Of a DNA stretch of 64,000 nucleotides, positions 42,313 to 50,995 are shown piece after piece. The DNA is from a virus: positions 55,616 to 119,615 of the IMG/VR virus record IMGVR_UViG_3300037264_001145; one strand, 5' to 3'. Under the pieces are notes generated by a model. It was not told the DNA's origin, made no database searches, and saw only the letters and a program-made list of their open reading frames with translations. The first letter of the stretch is position 1. Every line of letters starts with the position of its first letter. Position numbers and translations under genes: made by a program.

Positions 42313-43227
42313 TTATCTATTGGCCCCAAGACAAATTTCTTTAAAGTTACAATATTGACATCTTTTAGTGTTATCCGTGTATTTAAAATATTCTTCATTA
42401 TCTCTATTATTATGAGCTTCTCTTAATATAATTGATTCGTTTTTAATTACTGACGCATGACCAAAAAGTTGTTGTTTATTTACGGTCAATTCTGTTTCGC
42501 CGAGTTCTCCAAGATACATTAAATAAACTGGTACTATTACTATGTCAGATAGTTTTTTAGCAAACCCCTTCTTAAGGGCGTACATCGCGTAAGTGACGAG
42601 TTGATCTATGACATTGGAGTTCACCTTCCCAGTTTTCCAGTCAAGCAAAAAAACCTTGTCGTTATGTTTAAATCCGCAGTCTATTTTTACCGAAACCTCG
42701 CTGCCATCATCCATATTAAATTTTTGAAAATCTTCTAATGCAACCCAATCTTCGGGTTTAAGATTTTGTATAATCTGTGCCATCCTAGAACTATAAAATC
42801 CTTCAATAGATTTCAAAACTATTTGTTTGCATCTGTCAGTTTCTTCTTTTACTAATCCTTCTCCGTAATAGTGCTCGAATAAATTGACAGACTTTGGAGT
42901 ATTTTTCCATTCTTTTTTAGTGGAAGAAATCCATCCAGATCGTAATTTATTAACGCCCAACTCTTGTGCGTCCTGCAAAGGCGTCCATGTTCCATTCAAC
43001 TTGTAAGTTTTAATTACATGTTCAATTACTTCATGGACAATACTTCCTGGCCACATATGTTTATTCGTTAGCTGTTTTAATAAATATGCTTGTTGGCTTC
43101 TCTGGGGGGCACTTTTGCGCCAACCTTCCCATGACTCATAATAGTTAAGAAAATACTTGTACGCACATTCTCTAAGAAGTTTTACCCTACTTTCAGACCA
43201 AGCAAATGTTAATTTAATGTCTGCCAT
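42313..43227 (-). CDS. Cas4/RecB-like nuclease with Fe-S cysteines, copy 2
   Basis: 304 residues. Cys21 near the N-terminus, a Gly-Ser-Ile-Val-His helix, Val-Lys-Ile-Asp-Cys-Gly with the motif II Asp, Leu-Leu-Asp-Trp-Lys-Thr-Gly (Asp-x-Lys), a Gln-Leu helix and C-terminal Cys-x2-Cys-x5-Cys. This is the AddB/Cas4 nuclease plus iron-sulfur arrangement, as in 32742-33626, but the two are diverged. Probably processes DNA ends in recombination or packaging. A helicase partner is not visible next to it. Confidence 0.75.
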   Translation of the reverse strand: MADIKLTFAWSESRVKLLRECAYKYFLNYYESWEGWRKSAPQRSQQAYLLKQLTNKHMWPGSIVHEVIEHVIKTYKLNGTWTPLQDAQELGVNKLRSGWISSTKKEWKNTPKSVNLFEHYYGEGLVKEETDRCKQIVLKSIEGFYSSRMAQIIQNLKPEDWVALEDFQKFNMDDGSEVSVKIDCGFKHNDKVFLLDWKTGKVNSNVIDQLVTYAMYALKKGFAKKLSDIVIVPVYLMYLGELGETELTVNKQQLFGHASVIKNESIILREAHNNRDNEEYFKYTDNTKRCQYCNFKEICLGANR

Positions 43228-43371
43228 TTAATAAACCCAAACTTCTATGTAGTCATAACAACATGGTTCTACATAATAAACTGGCGTTGGTACGTAAACA
43301 GTATCGGTAACAAAATCTATATCACAACCGCCCAGAAACAAACAACCAAGCATTATTAATAATTTTCCCAT
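43228..43371 (-). CDS. Small putative lipoprotein
   Basis: 47 residues from the ATG at 43371 (GGAAGGAATAAA upstream). A Lys then Leu/Ile/Met-rich signal ends in Leu-Phe-Leu-Gly-Gly-Cys, a lipobox with the Cys at residue 15, then a Tyr/Val/Pro-rich tail with a Cys-Cys. Expected to be lipidated and anchored in the host envelope. Possible superinfection exclusion or spanin-type role; unproven. Confidence 0.6.
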   Translation of the reverse strand: MGKLLIMLGCLFLGGCDIDFVTDTVYVPTPVYYVEPCCYDYIEVWVY

Positions 43372-43372
43372 T

Positions 43373-43714
43373 TTATTCCTTCCAAAATATATAAACGTCT
43401 TTTCCTGCTTCTCTAGCAAGACTAATACTGTGTGCTGTTCCGCGAGATTTTCCATCCCAGAAGGCTACTACTATATCAGCCCCTTCTATTATAAATTCGT
43501 TTCTAATAAAACCAGCGGACTTGCCGTGAATGTCCCATCTTGGTAAGATTTCTGTTATTTCTATACCATTTTCTTCCGCGAATTTTCTTGCTAGACTGTC
43601 AGCGCCTCTTGCTCCACCACTTATGATTTTTCCTATTGCGAAACACCCAAGAGACTCTTTCATATATTCATAATTCTTGAACGATCTTGAACCAATAATG
43701 GCTACTTTATTCAT
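43373..43714 (-). CDS. SLOG-domain (DUF2493/YspA-like) nucleotide-binding protein
   Basis: 113 residues. Gly-Ser-Arg-Ser-Phe at the N-terminus, Ile-Ser-Gly-Gly-Ala-Arg-Gly-Ala-Asp (30s) and Arg-Asn-Glu are the DUF2493/YspA-type SLOG signature, a Rossmann-like fold that binds nucleotides or nucleotide-derived ligands. Catalytic role unknown. It overlaps the glycosyltransferase-like gene by 8 bases. Confidence 0.72.
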   Translation of the reverse strand: MNKVAIIGSRSFKNYEYMKESLGCFAIGKIISGGARGADSLARKFAEENGIEITEILPRWDIHGKSAGFIRNEFIIEGADIVVAFWDGKSRGTAHSISLAREAGKDVYIFWKE

Positions 43715-44429
43715 TTGCTTTTATCGCTCTTTCAATAATACCCTGATCGTCTATTGTTCCTGATGCAAAATGTAATATAAATGGTTTGTTGATTTTTATT
43801 CGTTTCACCCATTCCTTTACAAATCCAATTCCTCCACTAAGTGGATGACTATTATAGATACTTCCATTTAATAATTTGATATTGGTCTTGGCATTAACTT
43901 TCATTTCTGTAATAACTTCTGACAAAGCCTTTTGATCCCTGCATGGACTATTGACATTTTCTTGCACTATGTTGTTTTGTATATCAACCCATAAATCTAT
44001 TGTAGAACCAGTGTTTATACAATTTTTGAATGCTATAAAACCAGAAGAAATATTTCGTGTTTGATATCTTGGTTTTACTTCTGGATAAATAGTTACCGCA
44101 ACATCAAAATTTTCTTCAAACAAACTTGATAAATCTTTGATTATTAAACAATCGACATCTAAAAATAACGCGTTGGTAAAATTGCTTCTTAAAAAGTTTT
44201 GAATACACAATGCTTTTCTTGCGCAATTGGTTCCAAAATCTGTTGATGGTTCAAAAATATTTCTATAGATAATTTTATTACTATCGTATGTTTTAGGGTC
44301 TAAATAAATTATAGAATCGGTATAAATATATATATTCTTTACGGAAGATTGGCTTGACCAAGAGTTGATTGTTTTTTCTAACCTTGGTGTGTAATGCGCG
44401 GAGCAATATGTGACTATATCGTAAAACAT
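43707..44429 (-). CDS. GT-A glycosyltransferase-like protein
   Basis: 240 residues. Phe-Leu-Asp-Val-Asp (Asp91, Asp93) is the metal-binding DxD of GT-A enzymes. The Ser-Ser-Gly-Phe-Ile-Ala-Phe segment and the C-terminal His-Phe-Ala also fit nucleotide-diphospho-sugar transferases of the GT8 type. It lies apart from the main glycan island, after an HNH gene. Donor and acceptor unknown. Confidence 0.6.
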   Translation of the reverse strand: MFYDIVTYCSAHYTPRLEKTINSWSSQSSVKNIYIYTDSIIYLDPKTYDSNKIIYRNIFEPSTDFGTNCARKALCIQNFLRSNFTNALFLDVDCLIIKDLSSLFEENFDVAVTIYPEVKPRYQTRNISSGFIAFKNCINTGSTIDLWVDIQNNIVQENVNSPCRDQKALSEVITEMKVNAKTNIKLLNGSIYNSHPLSGGIGFVKEWVKRIKINKPFILHFASGTIDDQGIIERAIKANE

Positions 44430-45064
44430 TCGTTCTTCTTTATTAGTTCTTTCATTGTCTCTTCGATTGATTTTTTATATTTTCTTAAGCTTCTATAAAA
44501 GGTTGTTTTAGCAATATCGTATTTTTTGAGACAATCTTCTAAACAAAGATTTGTACCATTTATTTTGATAAAAACATTTGTTCTTTTGTTTCTATTTTGT
44601 TCTTTTGAAGTAGATAATTTGCAATTCTTAGGATAATACCCTTTATTGTTTTTAATTCTATCCAAAGATTTATTAATGGGACATTCCCCTATATCTGCAA
44701 GAAAATTTTCAAATTTCATCCATCGTTTGGATACCTTTATACCGCGACCTCCGTAATTTTTATAATTAGAACATTTAAGATTTGTACATCTTTGAATCAT
44801 AGATTGCCAAATATTATATGTTTTTGAATGTTTTCCCCTTTTAGAGTGGCCGTGTTTTAAATTTTTTTTAAAAGCCATTTCTATTCTTAAACATCCACAA
44901 CTTTTAGTTTCTTTTCTAATTAAGTTATCTCCAAGAATTATTTTTTGATTTCCGCAATCACATTTACACAACCACAAAGATTTAGCAAATTTATTTTGCC
45001 CCATGTATTTGGTTGCGACCAATTTATTAAATTTCTGTCCAATCAAATTAATAAATTTAGGCAT
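44414..45064 (-). CDS. AP2/HNH-like homing endonuclease
   Basis: 216 residues; AGGTTAAAAAACA before the ATG. An N-terminal Cys-x-Cys...Cys-x-Cys zinc site is followed by a Cys-x4-Tyr-x-Asn-Tyr-Gly-Gly-Arg-Gly-Ile segment, a Ser-Leu-Asp-Arg-Ile with Gly-Tyr-Tyr-Pro-x-Asn-Cys, and a C-terminal helix-turn-helix. That order is known from phage free-standing endonucleases with AP2-like DNA binding. It is wedged between a metallophosphoesterase and a glycosyltransferase gene with overlaps at both ends. Confidence 0.7.
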   Translation of the reverse strand: MPKFINLIGQKFNKLVATKYMGQNKFAKSLWLCKCDCGNQKIILGDNLIRKETKSCGCLRIEMAFKKNLKHGHSKRGKHSKTYNIWQSMIQRCTNLKCSNYKNYGGRGIKVSKRWMKFENFLADIGECPINKSLDRIKNNKGYYPKNCKLSTSKEQNRNKRTNVFIKINGTNLCLEDCLKKYDIAKTTFYRSLRKYKKSIEETMKELIKKNECFTI

Positions 45065-46208
45065 TGTTTTTTAACCTATCTCCAATTCCATCTCTGTTTA
45101 AATAATATCCTTTATCAAAGAACGGAAAGAATTCTGGAACGAATTTAGTAATAGATCCTTTAATATCTTGCTGTATTGATACAATTGCAAATCCAACATG
45201 GGCTTCTAGTTTTTTCTTTCTCATAAATCTTGTTTGATCTTGGCAACATCCACATTGTACCATGTGTATAGCTCTTGGGTAACAATAATCAAATTTATGA
45301 TAATGTCCAATCAAACAAACCGCTGGTTTATTTCCTCCCTGAAAAGTTTCTGCTTGTTTTTGTGATGTATAAGATACTGCATATGAACTTCCTCCCCCGG
45401 CGTGCATAAGCTTTATAACACAAGATCCTTTTGGCGCTTTTAGTTCTATATCAGCTTCCATATATCCAAGATAAATTAAATCTTCTCTTCCCTGTGCTTT
45501 AGCTTCCAACATTAAATATCTGCCAAACTCTATTCCTTCTCTTTGTGTCCACCAACCTTCATGATCATCGCCGTCAACATAATATGTATTAATTCCTTTT
45601 CTTTTGGGCCAATTATCTATCGCGTATTGACATTGATCAGCTATACCGTGAGCTTTCAATTCATGAGTATTGAATCTTGCTTCACCATCAACATAATTTC
45701 CGGGACATAACACGGTATTTATTTTTCGTCTAGCAAATTCGTCGTATGCTAAATTTAATACGTCTAATCTTTCACATTTGCTTGCCATGTGCATATCAGC
45801 AACAACACCGAACTCTATGGGTTTTTCATAAAAATGATTTTCAAATGTTATTGTATTTTCTATATTATCTATAGATTTTCCAAGAGAAATATTAGAACCT
45901 TTTTTATAAATTATAAATCCTCTAGCCTCTAAGTCAGAAACTACATTTTCAACATTTTTTTTGTCTGTTTTCATTTCTTCTGAAATTTTATCTATTGTTA
46001 TCGGATTTTTTAATCTTCGCAAGACCTCAGACCTAAAAACAGGATCATTGGGTTCAAGCTTAACAGATGGAGATCCATTGATTATAACTTTTGCTTGACC
46101 GATAAGCTGTCGAGCTTTCCATATAGAAATACCTAGTTCACGAGATATTTGTTTTCGCGTTTTGTTTGATTTGATTAATCTAATTACCTTTTCTAAAAGT
46201 TCGTTCAC
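45057..46208 (-). CDS. Calcineurin-like metallophosphoesterase with N-terminal winged helices
   Basis: 383 residues from a GTG with AAAGG upstream. Residues 1-45 hold a helix-turn-helix and 55-105 a winged-helix segment, both DNA-binding in type. Residues 132-350 carry metallophosphoesterase motifs: Asp138-x-His140, Pro-Gly-Asn-Tyr, Gly-Asp-Asp-His-Glu, a Met-His-Ala-Gly-Gly and Gly-His-Tyr-His. The second motif has Asn where Asp is usual. A DNA-targeted nuclease or phosphatase is the simplest reading. Substrate unknown. Confidence 0.68.
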   Translation of the reverse strand: MNELLEKVIRLIKSNKTRKQISRELGISIWKARQLIGQAKVIINGSPSVKLEPNDPVFRSEVLRRLKNPITIDKISEEMKTDKKNVENVVSDLEARGFIIYKKGSNISLGKSIDNIENTITFENHFYEKPIEFGVVADMHMASKCERLDVLNLAYDEFARRKINTVLCPGNYVDGEARFNTHELKAHGIADQCQYAIDNWPKRKGINTYYVDGDDHEGWWTQREGIEFGRYLMLEAKAQGREDLIYLGYMEADIELKAPKGSCVIKLMHAGGGSSYAVSYTSQKQAETFQGGNKPAVCLIGHYHKFDYCYPRAIHMVQCGCCQDQTRFMRKKKLEAHVGFAIVSIQQDIKGSITKFVPEFFPFFDKGYYLNRDGIGDRLKNNA

Positions 46209-46220
46209 TAATTTGTACCT

Positions 46221-47996
46221 TTATTCTAAAGAGCATTTTCCGGACGAGCAACTATTATCAGTAGATTCTACCTTACATTCGTTTAAATATTTTTTAGCTT
46301 CTTCTGTTGGTAAAATTTCAAGGGGTGATTTACCCTTGGATTCCTCAACGTATATTGTCATGCCTTTTAGATTTCTTATATATTTAAGAATTATATTTGA
46401 CAAATCTTTTTCTGTAGTATTTTTGGGTAAATTTATTGTTTTACTTACAGCATTGCAAATATGTTTTTGACATATTTCTTGAATCTTACAGTGTTGTTCT
46501 GGCAAAATTTGATGAGCATTTTCAAAATTTGAATAATCTTTTTTCTTTTCTATAAATTGTTTCAATAATGGATGTACCACTATTTCGCTAGATTCATTTG
46601 TCATCGAAGAATGAAGGTTTTTGTGTGTATTAAAATTTCTACGATAGACTGTAGCAAATATAGGTTCTATTCCAGAACTACATCCAGATACTATACTAGT
46701 TGTTCCAGTCGGAGCTATTGTCAAAAGAAAACTGTTTCTTATGCCATATTCTAGTATTTTTTTACGTAAACTTGGGGTTAATGATTTTTCACAAAATCCA
46801 CTTTCTATAAATCTGTGCCTATCTAATATTTGAAATTGACCTTTTTCAACACTAAGAAATATACTTGCTTCATACGCCTTCTTTTTAATGAAAAACATTA
46901 CTTTGTCTATAATAACGAGTGCATCTTTTGAACTATATTTTAATCCCATTTTAAGGAGCATATCATGCAATCCCATTATACCCATGCCTATACGACGCTC
47001 CTTTTGTGACCAATCTTTAATTATTTGTAATGGGTAATCATTTTTGTCTATTACATTGTCCAAAAATCTAACGGCAAGACGAATACTATCGTCGAGCAGA
47101 GACCAATCCATTTCTCCGTTTTCTTTAACGTGGACACTAAGATTAATTGCTCCCAAACAACATACAGAATATGGTGGTAAAATTTGTTCTCCGCATGGAT
47201 TGCTGCATGTTTGTTCTCTGCCACAGTAATATAAATTATTCATCTTTCTAGCTAATCCAATATTTAAAAAACCAGGATCTCCAGTTTTTAATGAATTTTC
47301 TATAACTTTATTATACAACCATTTAGCTTTTATGGTTTTTATGATTTTATCTTGCCATTTTAATTCTATATTACCATCGGATTCTACGAGATCAAAAAAT
47401 TTATCGTCAACTAAAACACTTATATTAGCATTATTTAATTCGTGCTTGTCTAACTTGACCGATAAAAATTCTTCTATGTCAGGATGACAATAATTTAAAC
47501 CAAATAACAGTGCGCTTCTTCTTCCTCCTCCTTCTCTTAGTTCGTTGCATATTCCATTTACAATTTTCATTAAAGATACTGCACCAGTAGCTACTCCACC
47601 ACTTCCTTTGATACTTGTACCTCTTGGTCTAATATTATCAAATGAAATTCCTATACCACCACCTAGTCCACTAATAATAGTTACTTCTTTTAAAAGTTCT
47701 CCCCATCCTTCTTTTGAATCTTCCGAAGGAAGCAGAAAACAATTCATACAAGCAGCACGTTTTCGTCCTGCTCCTCTCCATATTCTTCCACCTGGACTAA
47801 ATCTGTTAGTATTAAGTAATTCAAAAAATCTTTCTTCAAATTGTTTTATCTTTTCACCATCTTCGGCGCTGGAGATAAAATTAGAAACGCGAAGACAAGC
47901 CTCTTGAAAATTTTCATTTTCGTGTATAGCGTATCTGTCTTTAAAAATCTGGAGAGCAAAACCTTCGGGGTTGTATAAATTCAATTTATCTTCCAT
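46221..47996 (-). CDS. nrdJ: Class II (cobalamin-dependent) ribonucleotide reductase
   Basis: 591 residues from the ATG at 47996; a TTG one codon earlier is also in frame. Cysteines 83/86 (Ala-Cys-Met-Asn-Cys), the radical-site Asn266-Pro-Cys268-Gly-Glu270 with following Cys-Cys-Leu-Gly-Ala-Ile-Asn-Leu, an Ala-Pro-Thr-Gly-Thr-Thr loop, and a C-terminal Cys-x4-Cys redox pair are present. There is no separate radical subunit gene in the window and no ATP cone, consistent with the monomeric B12-using class. It supplies deoxynucleotides together with the dCMP deaminase upstream. Confidence 0.9.
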   Translation of the reverse strand: MEDKLNLYNPEGFALQIFKDRYAIHENENFQEACLRVSNFISSAEDGEKIKQFEERFFELLNTNRFSPGGRIWRGAGRKRAACMNCFLLPSEDSKEGWGELLKEVTIISGLGGGIGISFDNIRPRGTSIKGSGGVATGAVSLMKIVNGICNELREGGGRRSALLFGLNYCHPDIEEFLSVKLDKHELNNANISVLVDDKFFDLVESDGNIELKWQDKIIKTIKAKWLYNKVIENSLKTGDPGFLNIGLARKMNNLYYCGREQTCSNPCGEQILPPYSVCCLGAINLSVHVKENGEMDWSLLDDSIRLAVRFLDNVIDKNDYPLQIIKDWSQKERRIGMGIMGLHDMLLKMGLKYSSKDALVIIDKVMFFIKKKAYEASIFLSVEKGQFQILDRHRFIESGFCEKSLTPSLRKKILEYGIRNSFLLTIAPTGTTSIVSGCSSGIEPIFATVYRRNFNTHKNLHSSMTNESSEIVVHPLLKQFIEKKKDYSNFENAHQILPEQHCKIQEICQKHICNAVSKTINLPKNTTEKDLSNIILKYIRNLKGMTIYVEESKGKSPLEILPTEEAKKYLNECKVESTDNSCSSGKCSLE

Positions 47997-48002
47997 CAAT
48001 AA

Positions 48003-48503
48003 TTATACACCTTCAACGATTTCTTTTAAATTTTCTAAAATTAAATTTTTGTTGTCCGGCTTCCATTCCACAATCTCAATCCCTTGTCCGTCAAGCATCA
48101 AATTTATTAATTTGTTATCTTGATTATCATTTAAATGAATACTTTGTGAATGATTTGATTTAATACTTCCATATATAACTTTTTTGATTCCGGATTGAAT
48201 TATTAATCTCCAACATTTTACACAAGGAAATCCGGTTATAAATAACGTTGCATTTTCTAAAGAAGAATTGCAATTGAGAATACAATTTTCTTCGCTATGT
48301 AAAATACAATCATATTTTAAGGGTCTTTCTTGAGGCATTAAATTATCGTTTGTGCCACGCACAAATCCGTTGTAACCAACTCCAATTATTTGATTTTTTT
48401 TGTTTACGGCCACACACCCATGTTTTGTTGATATGTCTGGTGATCTTTTAGAAACCCACAAAGCCATTATAGAAAAATAACTATCCCAACTCAAACGATC
48501 CAT
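48003..48503 (-). CDS. dCMP deaminase
   Basis: 166 residues; AAAGGAAAATTA before the ATG. Zinc site: His69-x-Glu71 and Pro-Cys94-x2-Cys97, the cytidine/deoxycytidylate deaminase signature. It converts dCMP to dUMP for thymidylate synthesis by the ThyX-type enzyme at 52025-52846. It lies directly upstream of nrdJ. Confidence 0.85.
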   Translation of the reverse strand: MDRLSWDSYFSIMALWVSKRSPDISTKHGCVAVNKKNQIIGVGYNGFVRGTNDNLMPQERPLKYDCILHSEENCILNCNSSLENATLFITGFPCVKCWRLIIQSGIKKVIYGSIKSNHSQSIHLNDNQDNKLINLMLDGQGIEIVEWKPDNKNLILENLKEIVEGV

Positions 48504-48525
48504 TAATTTTCCTTTTTAAATTTAC

Positions 48526-49254
48526 CTAATCTAATATACAAGGTATGTCATTAGATTTTAGGAATTTAATAAAAGACTTAGAAGAAATAAAATAGGAACA
48601 GTGTGTGAAAAGAATCCCGTTCTCAAACGAGACTTGATCTGCCATGCCAATTAAAAAATACTGTCCGTTACGATGAACGAACAGACCACCGCCGCTTGAT
48701 CCCGGAGAAATTTCTGCGTCAGCTACAATAAACATTCCACTAATTCTAGAAATAATTCCTTTTGTTACCGCTATAGGGTTAGCTAACTGGAACGTAGAAG
48801 TAAAAACCTCGTCCAACACATCGTATTTAGCAGTTATTGGCGCAACTGGAATGTCTCTTGAAGACAAGAAGGTAACTATAATTGAATCTATTGCTAAGTC
48901 TCCACAATGGAACGTTGCATCGTTCACTCCTATAATTTCTTCGTTGTTGTTGTATGAAGTTATTTTGACGCGAGCCGGAGTTGAAGATGAAGATATTTCT
49001 TCTCCCAACAGGATGAATACTGGTGGAGGAGTTATTAGATGATAAGCTGTTAAAACATAATATAAATTTAGATCATCTTGTTTTTCTTTGCCTATAACAA
49101 CCCCGGAACCAAAACCAAACTCGCTTTCTATCTTCACTACTGAATCGGTAATTCTACTAATAGCTTTAGGGATTTTTATAGTAGAGCTTATGTATATCAT
49201 TGTCGCAAAAAAACAACCACAAAGCATCAATAAAACTACCAATCTTTTCTTCAT
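48526..49254 (-). CDS. Exported trypsin-like serine protease
   Basis: 242 residues; AAAGGTAGTATAAT before the ATG. Residues 1-25 are a membrane-anchor or signal segment (Leu/Met/Cys-rich). The catalytic triad of a chymotrypsin-fold protease is visible: His72 in Thr-Ala-Tyr-His, an Asp near 119-123 (Gly-Asp-Leu-Ala-Ile-Asp) and Ser187 in Pro-Gly-Ser-Ser-Gly-Gly. It resembles DegP-type proteases without a PDZ domain. It should act outside the cytoplasmic membrane. Its phage role is unknown. Confidence 0.8.
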   Translation of the reverse strand: MKKRLVVLLMLCGCFFATMIYISSTIKIPKAISRITDSVVKIESEFGFGSGVVIGKEKQDDLNLYYVLTAYHLITPPPVFILLGEEISSSSTPARVKITSYNNNEEIIGVNDATFHCGDLAIDSIIVTFLSSRDIPVAPITAKYDVLDEVFTSTFQLANPIAVTKGIISRISGMFIVADAEISPGSSGGGLFVHRNGQYFLIGMADQVSFENGILFTHCSYFISSKSFIKFLKSNDIPCILD

Positions 49255-49272
49255 ATTATACTACCTTTCTCG

Positions 49273-49758
49273 TTACGGGACTGGTTGACGAAGAGCGTTC
49301 AAGTCTTTAATCTCCTTGAGAAGATCCAATATTTCTTTAAGGGAAGGGGTGTTAGATGTTGGTTGTGGTTGACTATTCACTCCACTGATAACTCCTGGTA
49401 TAGCAGCAATAGCACTATTAATAATACTGGTGAAAGCCTGCATGTCAGCCGTGTGTGCAGCAGCTTGAACCTGATAGAATTGGAACATAGCTTGTGCTCT
49501 TTCGGATTCAGCAGCTATAACGGGAGATGGAGACGAATTAACTTCTGCATCAACATCAAAAGATCCAGTTGTTGCATCATACTTACCTTTGACTTTACCA
49601 TTGAATTCACTACCAGCCTCAAACCTAACACCACTTCTAGTTCTCTCAAACTGAAGGGATGGATTACTAAGTTTTGCTGCGTTTTGCGGTTGAGCAAGTG
49701 TTGCACAACCTCCAATCAAACAAATTTGTGCCATCATTACCAACTTCATTACCTTCAT
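49273..49758 (-). CDS. Putative lipoprotein
   Basis: 161 residues from the ATG at 49758 (AAGGAGAATAGT upstream); the longer in-frame start would overlap a promoter-like element. Signal Lys-Val-Met-Lys then hydrophobic run ending Leu-Ile-Gly-Gly-Cys-Ala (lipobox). The mature part is Ala/Gln/Ser/Pro-rich with one amphipathic helix near residues 85-125. A promoter candidate lies directly upstream, and the exported protease follows. Confidence 0.7.
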   Translation of the reverse strand: MKVMKLVMMAQICLIGGCATLAQPQNAAKLSNPSLQFERTRSGVRFEAGSEFNGKVKGKYDATTGSFDVDAEVNSSPSPVIAAESERAQAMFQFYQVQAAAHTADMQAFTSIINSAIAAIPGVISGVNSQPQPTSNTPSLKEILDLLKEIKDLNALRQPVP

Positions 49759-49780
49759 ACTATTCTCCTTTTCTTTCTTT

Positions 49781-49795
49781 GTTTTATACACTATC
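49781..49795 (-). promoter_or_regulatory. Candidate phage promoter
   Basis: Minus-strand GATAGTGTATAAAAC in the 42-base gap after the sigma-like gene, with GTGTAT 33 bases before the lipoprotein ATG. Same core as the elements on the plus strand. Confidence 0.45.
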
Positions 49796-49800
49796 TAAAC

Positions 49801-50334
49801 CTATAGATTAGTGCCAATCTGTCCTCTAAAGTTATTATTTAGCTTGTGTACCGCCTTGTTTTGTAAGTCTATTATTTTATAGCTAGAGAAACCAGTCAGT
49901 TTTGTTATTTCTAACAGGGTGTGGCTTTCTAAATACCTCATTCGTAACACGGAAGCTTCGTCTGAGGACAAAGAATCTAACAATTCTTGCACTTCTAAGC
50001 CAGAACTTACGGGATTATCGTAATAACTATTGACAAATTCTGGGTGTATCTCGGTATCGTTTCTTTGAAAATACTTGATGCTCGAATCTACATAGTGTCT
50101 TATTGTTCCATTGACTCTGTGGTAAAGAAACGTATTGAAAGATCCCTTGCTTGAATCAAAATGTATCATGGCATACAAAAGTTCTGTTTTTGCAATTGCC
50201 ATAAAATCATCAAGATAATTTGTGTCAAATCTTCCAAACATACCCTTAAATAAATCGTTAACAATTCTTTGTAACAAGTGATACTTTAATTTGTAATAAT
50301 AATTATAATATCCTTCGGTTATTCTCCTGTTCAT
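49801..50334 (-). CDS. Second sigma-70-family-like factor
   Basis: 177 residues; GAGAAATAA before the ATG. A helical N-terminal half with Phe-x-Thr-Phe-Leu-Tyr-x-Arg (region 2-like, about residues 65-80) is followed by a C-terminal helix-turn-helix: Leu-Leu-x-Ser-Leu-Ser-Ser-x-Glu-Ala...Leu-Arg-Met-Arg-Tyr and Leu-x-Glu-Ile-x-x-Leu-Thr-Gly (about 120-150), as in sigma region 4. It overlaps the ClpP-like gene by 4 bases. A middle/late promoter-specificity factor is plausible. Confidence 0.55.
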   Translation of the reverse strand: MNRRITEGYYNYYYKLKYHLLQRIVNDLFKGMFGRFDTNYLDDFMAIAKTELLYAMIHFDSSKGSFNTFLYHRVNGTIRHYVDSSIKYFQRNDTEIHPEFVNSYYDNPVSSGLEVQELLDSLSSDEASVLRMRYLESHTLLEITKLTGFSSYKIIDLQNKAVHKLNNNFRGQIGTNL

Positions 50335-50957
50335 TTATTTCTCACAGAAATATTATTTTCAAGTTCCTTTGACCAAATACCGTCCACTAAACCGATTTGA
50401 ATAGCCTGTTCCGGCGTCAACCAACAGGTTTGAAGCAAGAGTTCTTCAAGTTTTTTCCTCTTGATTTTAAGTTTAGAAGCAAAATCTGCTATTTTTTCTT
50501 CCGAATACTTAATTAAATGCTCGACGCAAATGTTCTGGGCCGATACGCCCGCAGGTGGTAATTCCACACACATGTTGTGTAGGAACATAGTAGAGTTTTT
50601 TGTTATGAAACGACACCCTTTGGTTCCGTACGCTGCTATAGACGCCGCCATGCTCGCTGCGGTGCCTCTTACGATAGTGTAGATCGGGAACATACATAGT
50701 TGCATTTGATCCAAAATCGCGTACCCGGCGTTTAAATCTCCACCCTCACTGTTTATATAAATAAATACGGGTAACGGAGAGGATGAGTAAAGTTGTAATT
50801 TACTATTTATAAAATCTGCTTTTGTTGAATTTATTTCTCCGGTGAGCAGAATCCGTCGTGTTCTAGTGAACATTTGTTCCACCGCCTCAACAAGTTCAAC
50901 CGGAGCATCCTCTTGGGCCGAAGGATTACAAACATCACAATCGCACTCGTTGTTCAT
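50331..50957 (-). CDS. clpP: ClpP-like serine protease
   Basis: 208 residues; AAAGGAATAATAAA before the ATG. Residues 30-200 match ClpP: Leu-x-Gly-Glu-Ile (38-42), Asn-Ser-Glu-Gly-Gly (69-73), Ser102 in Gly-Thr-Ala-Ala-Ser-Met-Ala-Ala and His127 in Met-Phe-Leu-His-Asn. The position of the third catalytic Asp (near 177) appears to be Thr. N-terminal 28 residues carry three Cys. It could process virion proteins or act with host Clp ATPases. An upstream leader reading frame ends on its start codon. Confidence 0.82.
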   Translation of the reverse strand: MNNECDCDVCNPSAQEDAPVELVEAVEQMFTRTRRILLTGEINSTKADFINSKLQLYSSSPLPVFIYINSEGGDLNAGYAILDQMQLCMFPIYTIVRGTAASMAASIAAYGTKGCRFITKNSTMFLHNMCVELPPAGVSAQNICVEHLIKYSEEKIADFASKLKIKRKKLEELLLQTCWLTPEQAIQIGLVDGIWSKELENNISVRNK

Positions 50958-50995
50958 TTTATTATTCCTTTAATTAGCCCAACAGAAATGACCAT
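50954..50995 (-). CDS. Possible 13-codon leader peptide of clpP
   Basis: ATG at 50995 with AGGAG 11 bases upstream; 13 sense codons (hydrophobic, two Lys) ending at a TGA that overlaps the clpP ATG as ATGA. Sized and placed like a translational-coupling leader. It could also be fortuitous. Confidence 0.3.
   Translation of the reverse strand: MVISVGLIKGIIK

Noticed and set aside
46221-47996. Class I ribonucleotide reductase large subunit
   Set aside because: No ATP cone, no paired tyrosines for radical transfer, no beta subunit gene; motifs fit the B12-dependent class.
49285-49806. A 173-residue plus-strand frame opposite the lipoprotein
   Set aside because: Antisense of a gene with a clear signal, start and promoter; composition is not protein-like.
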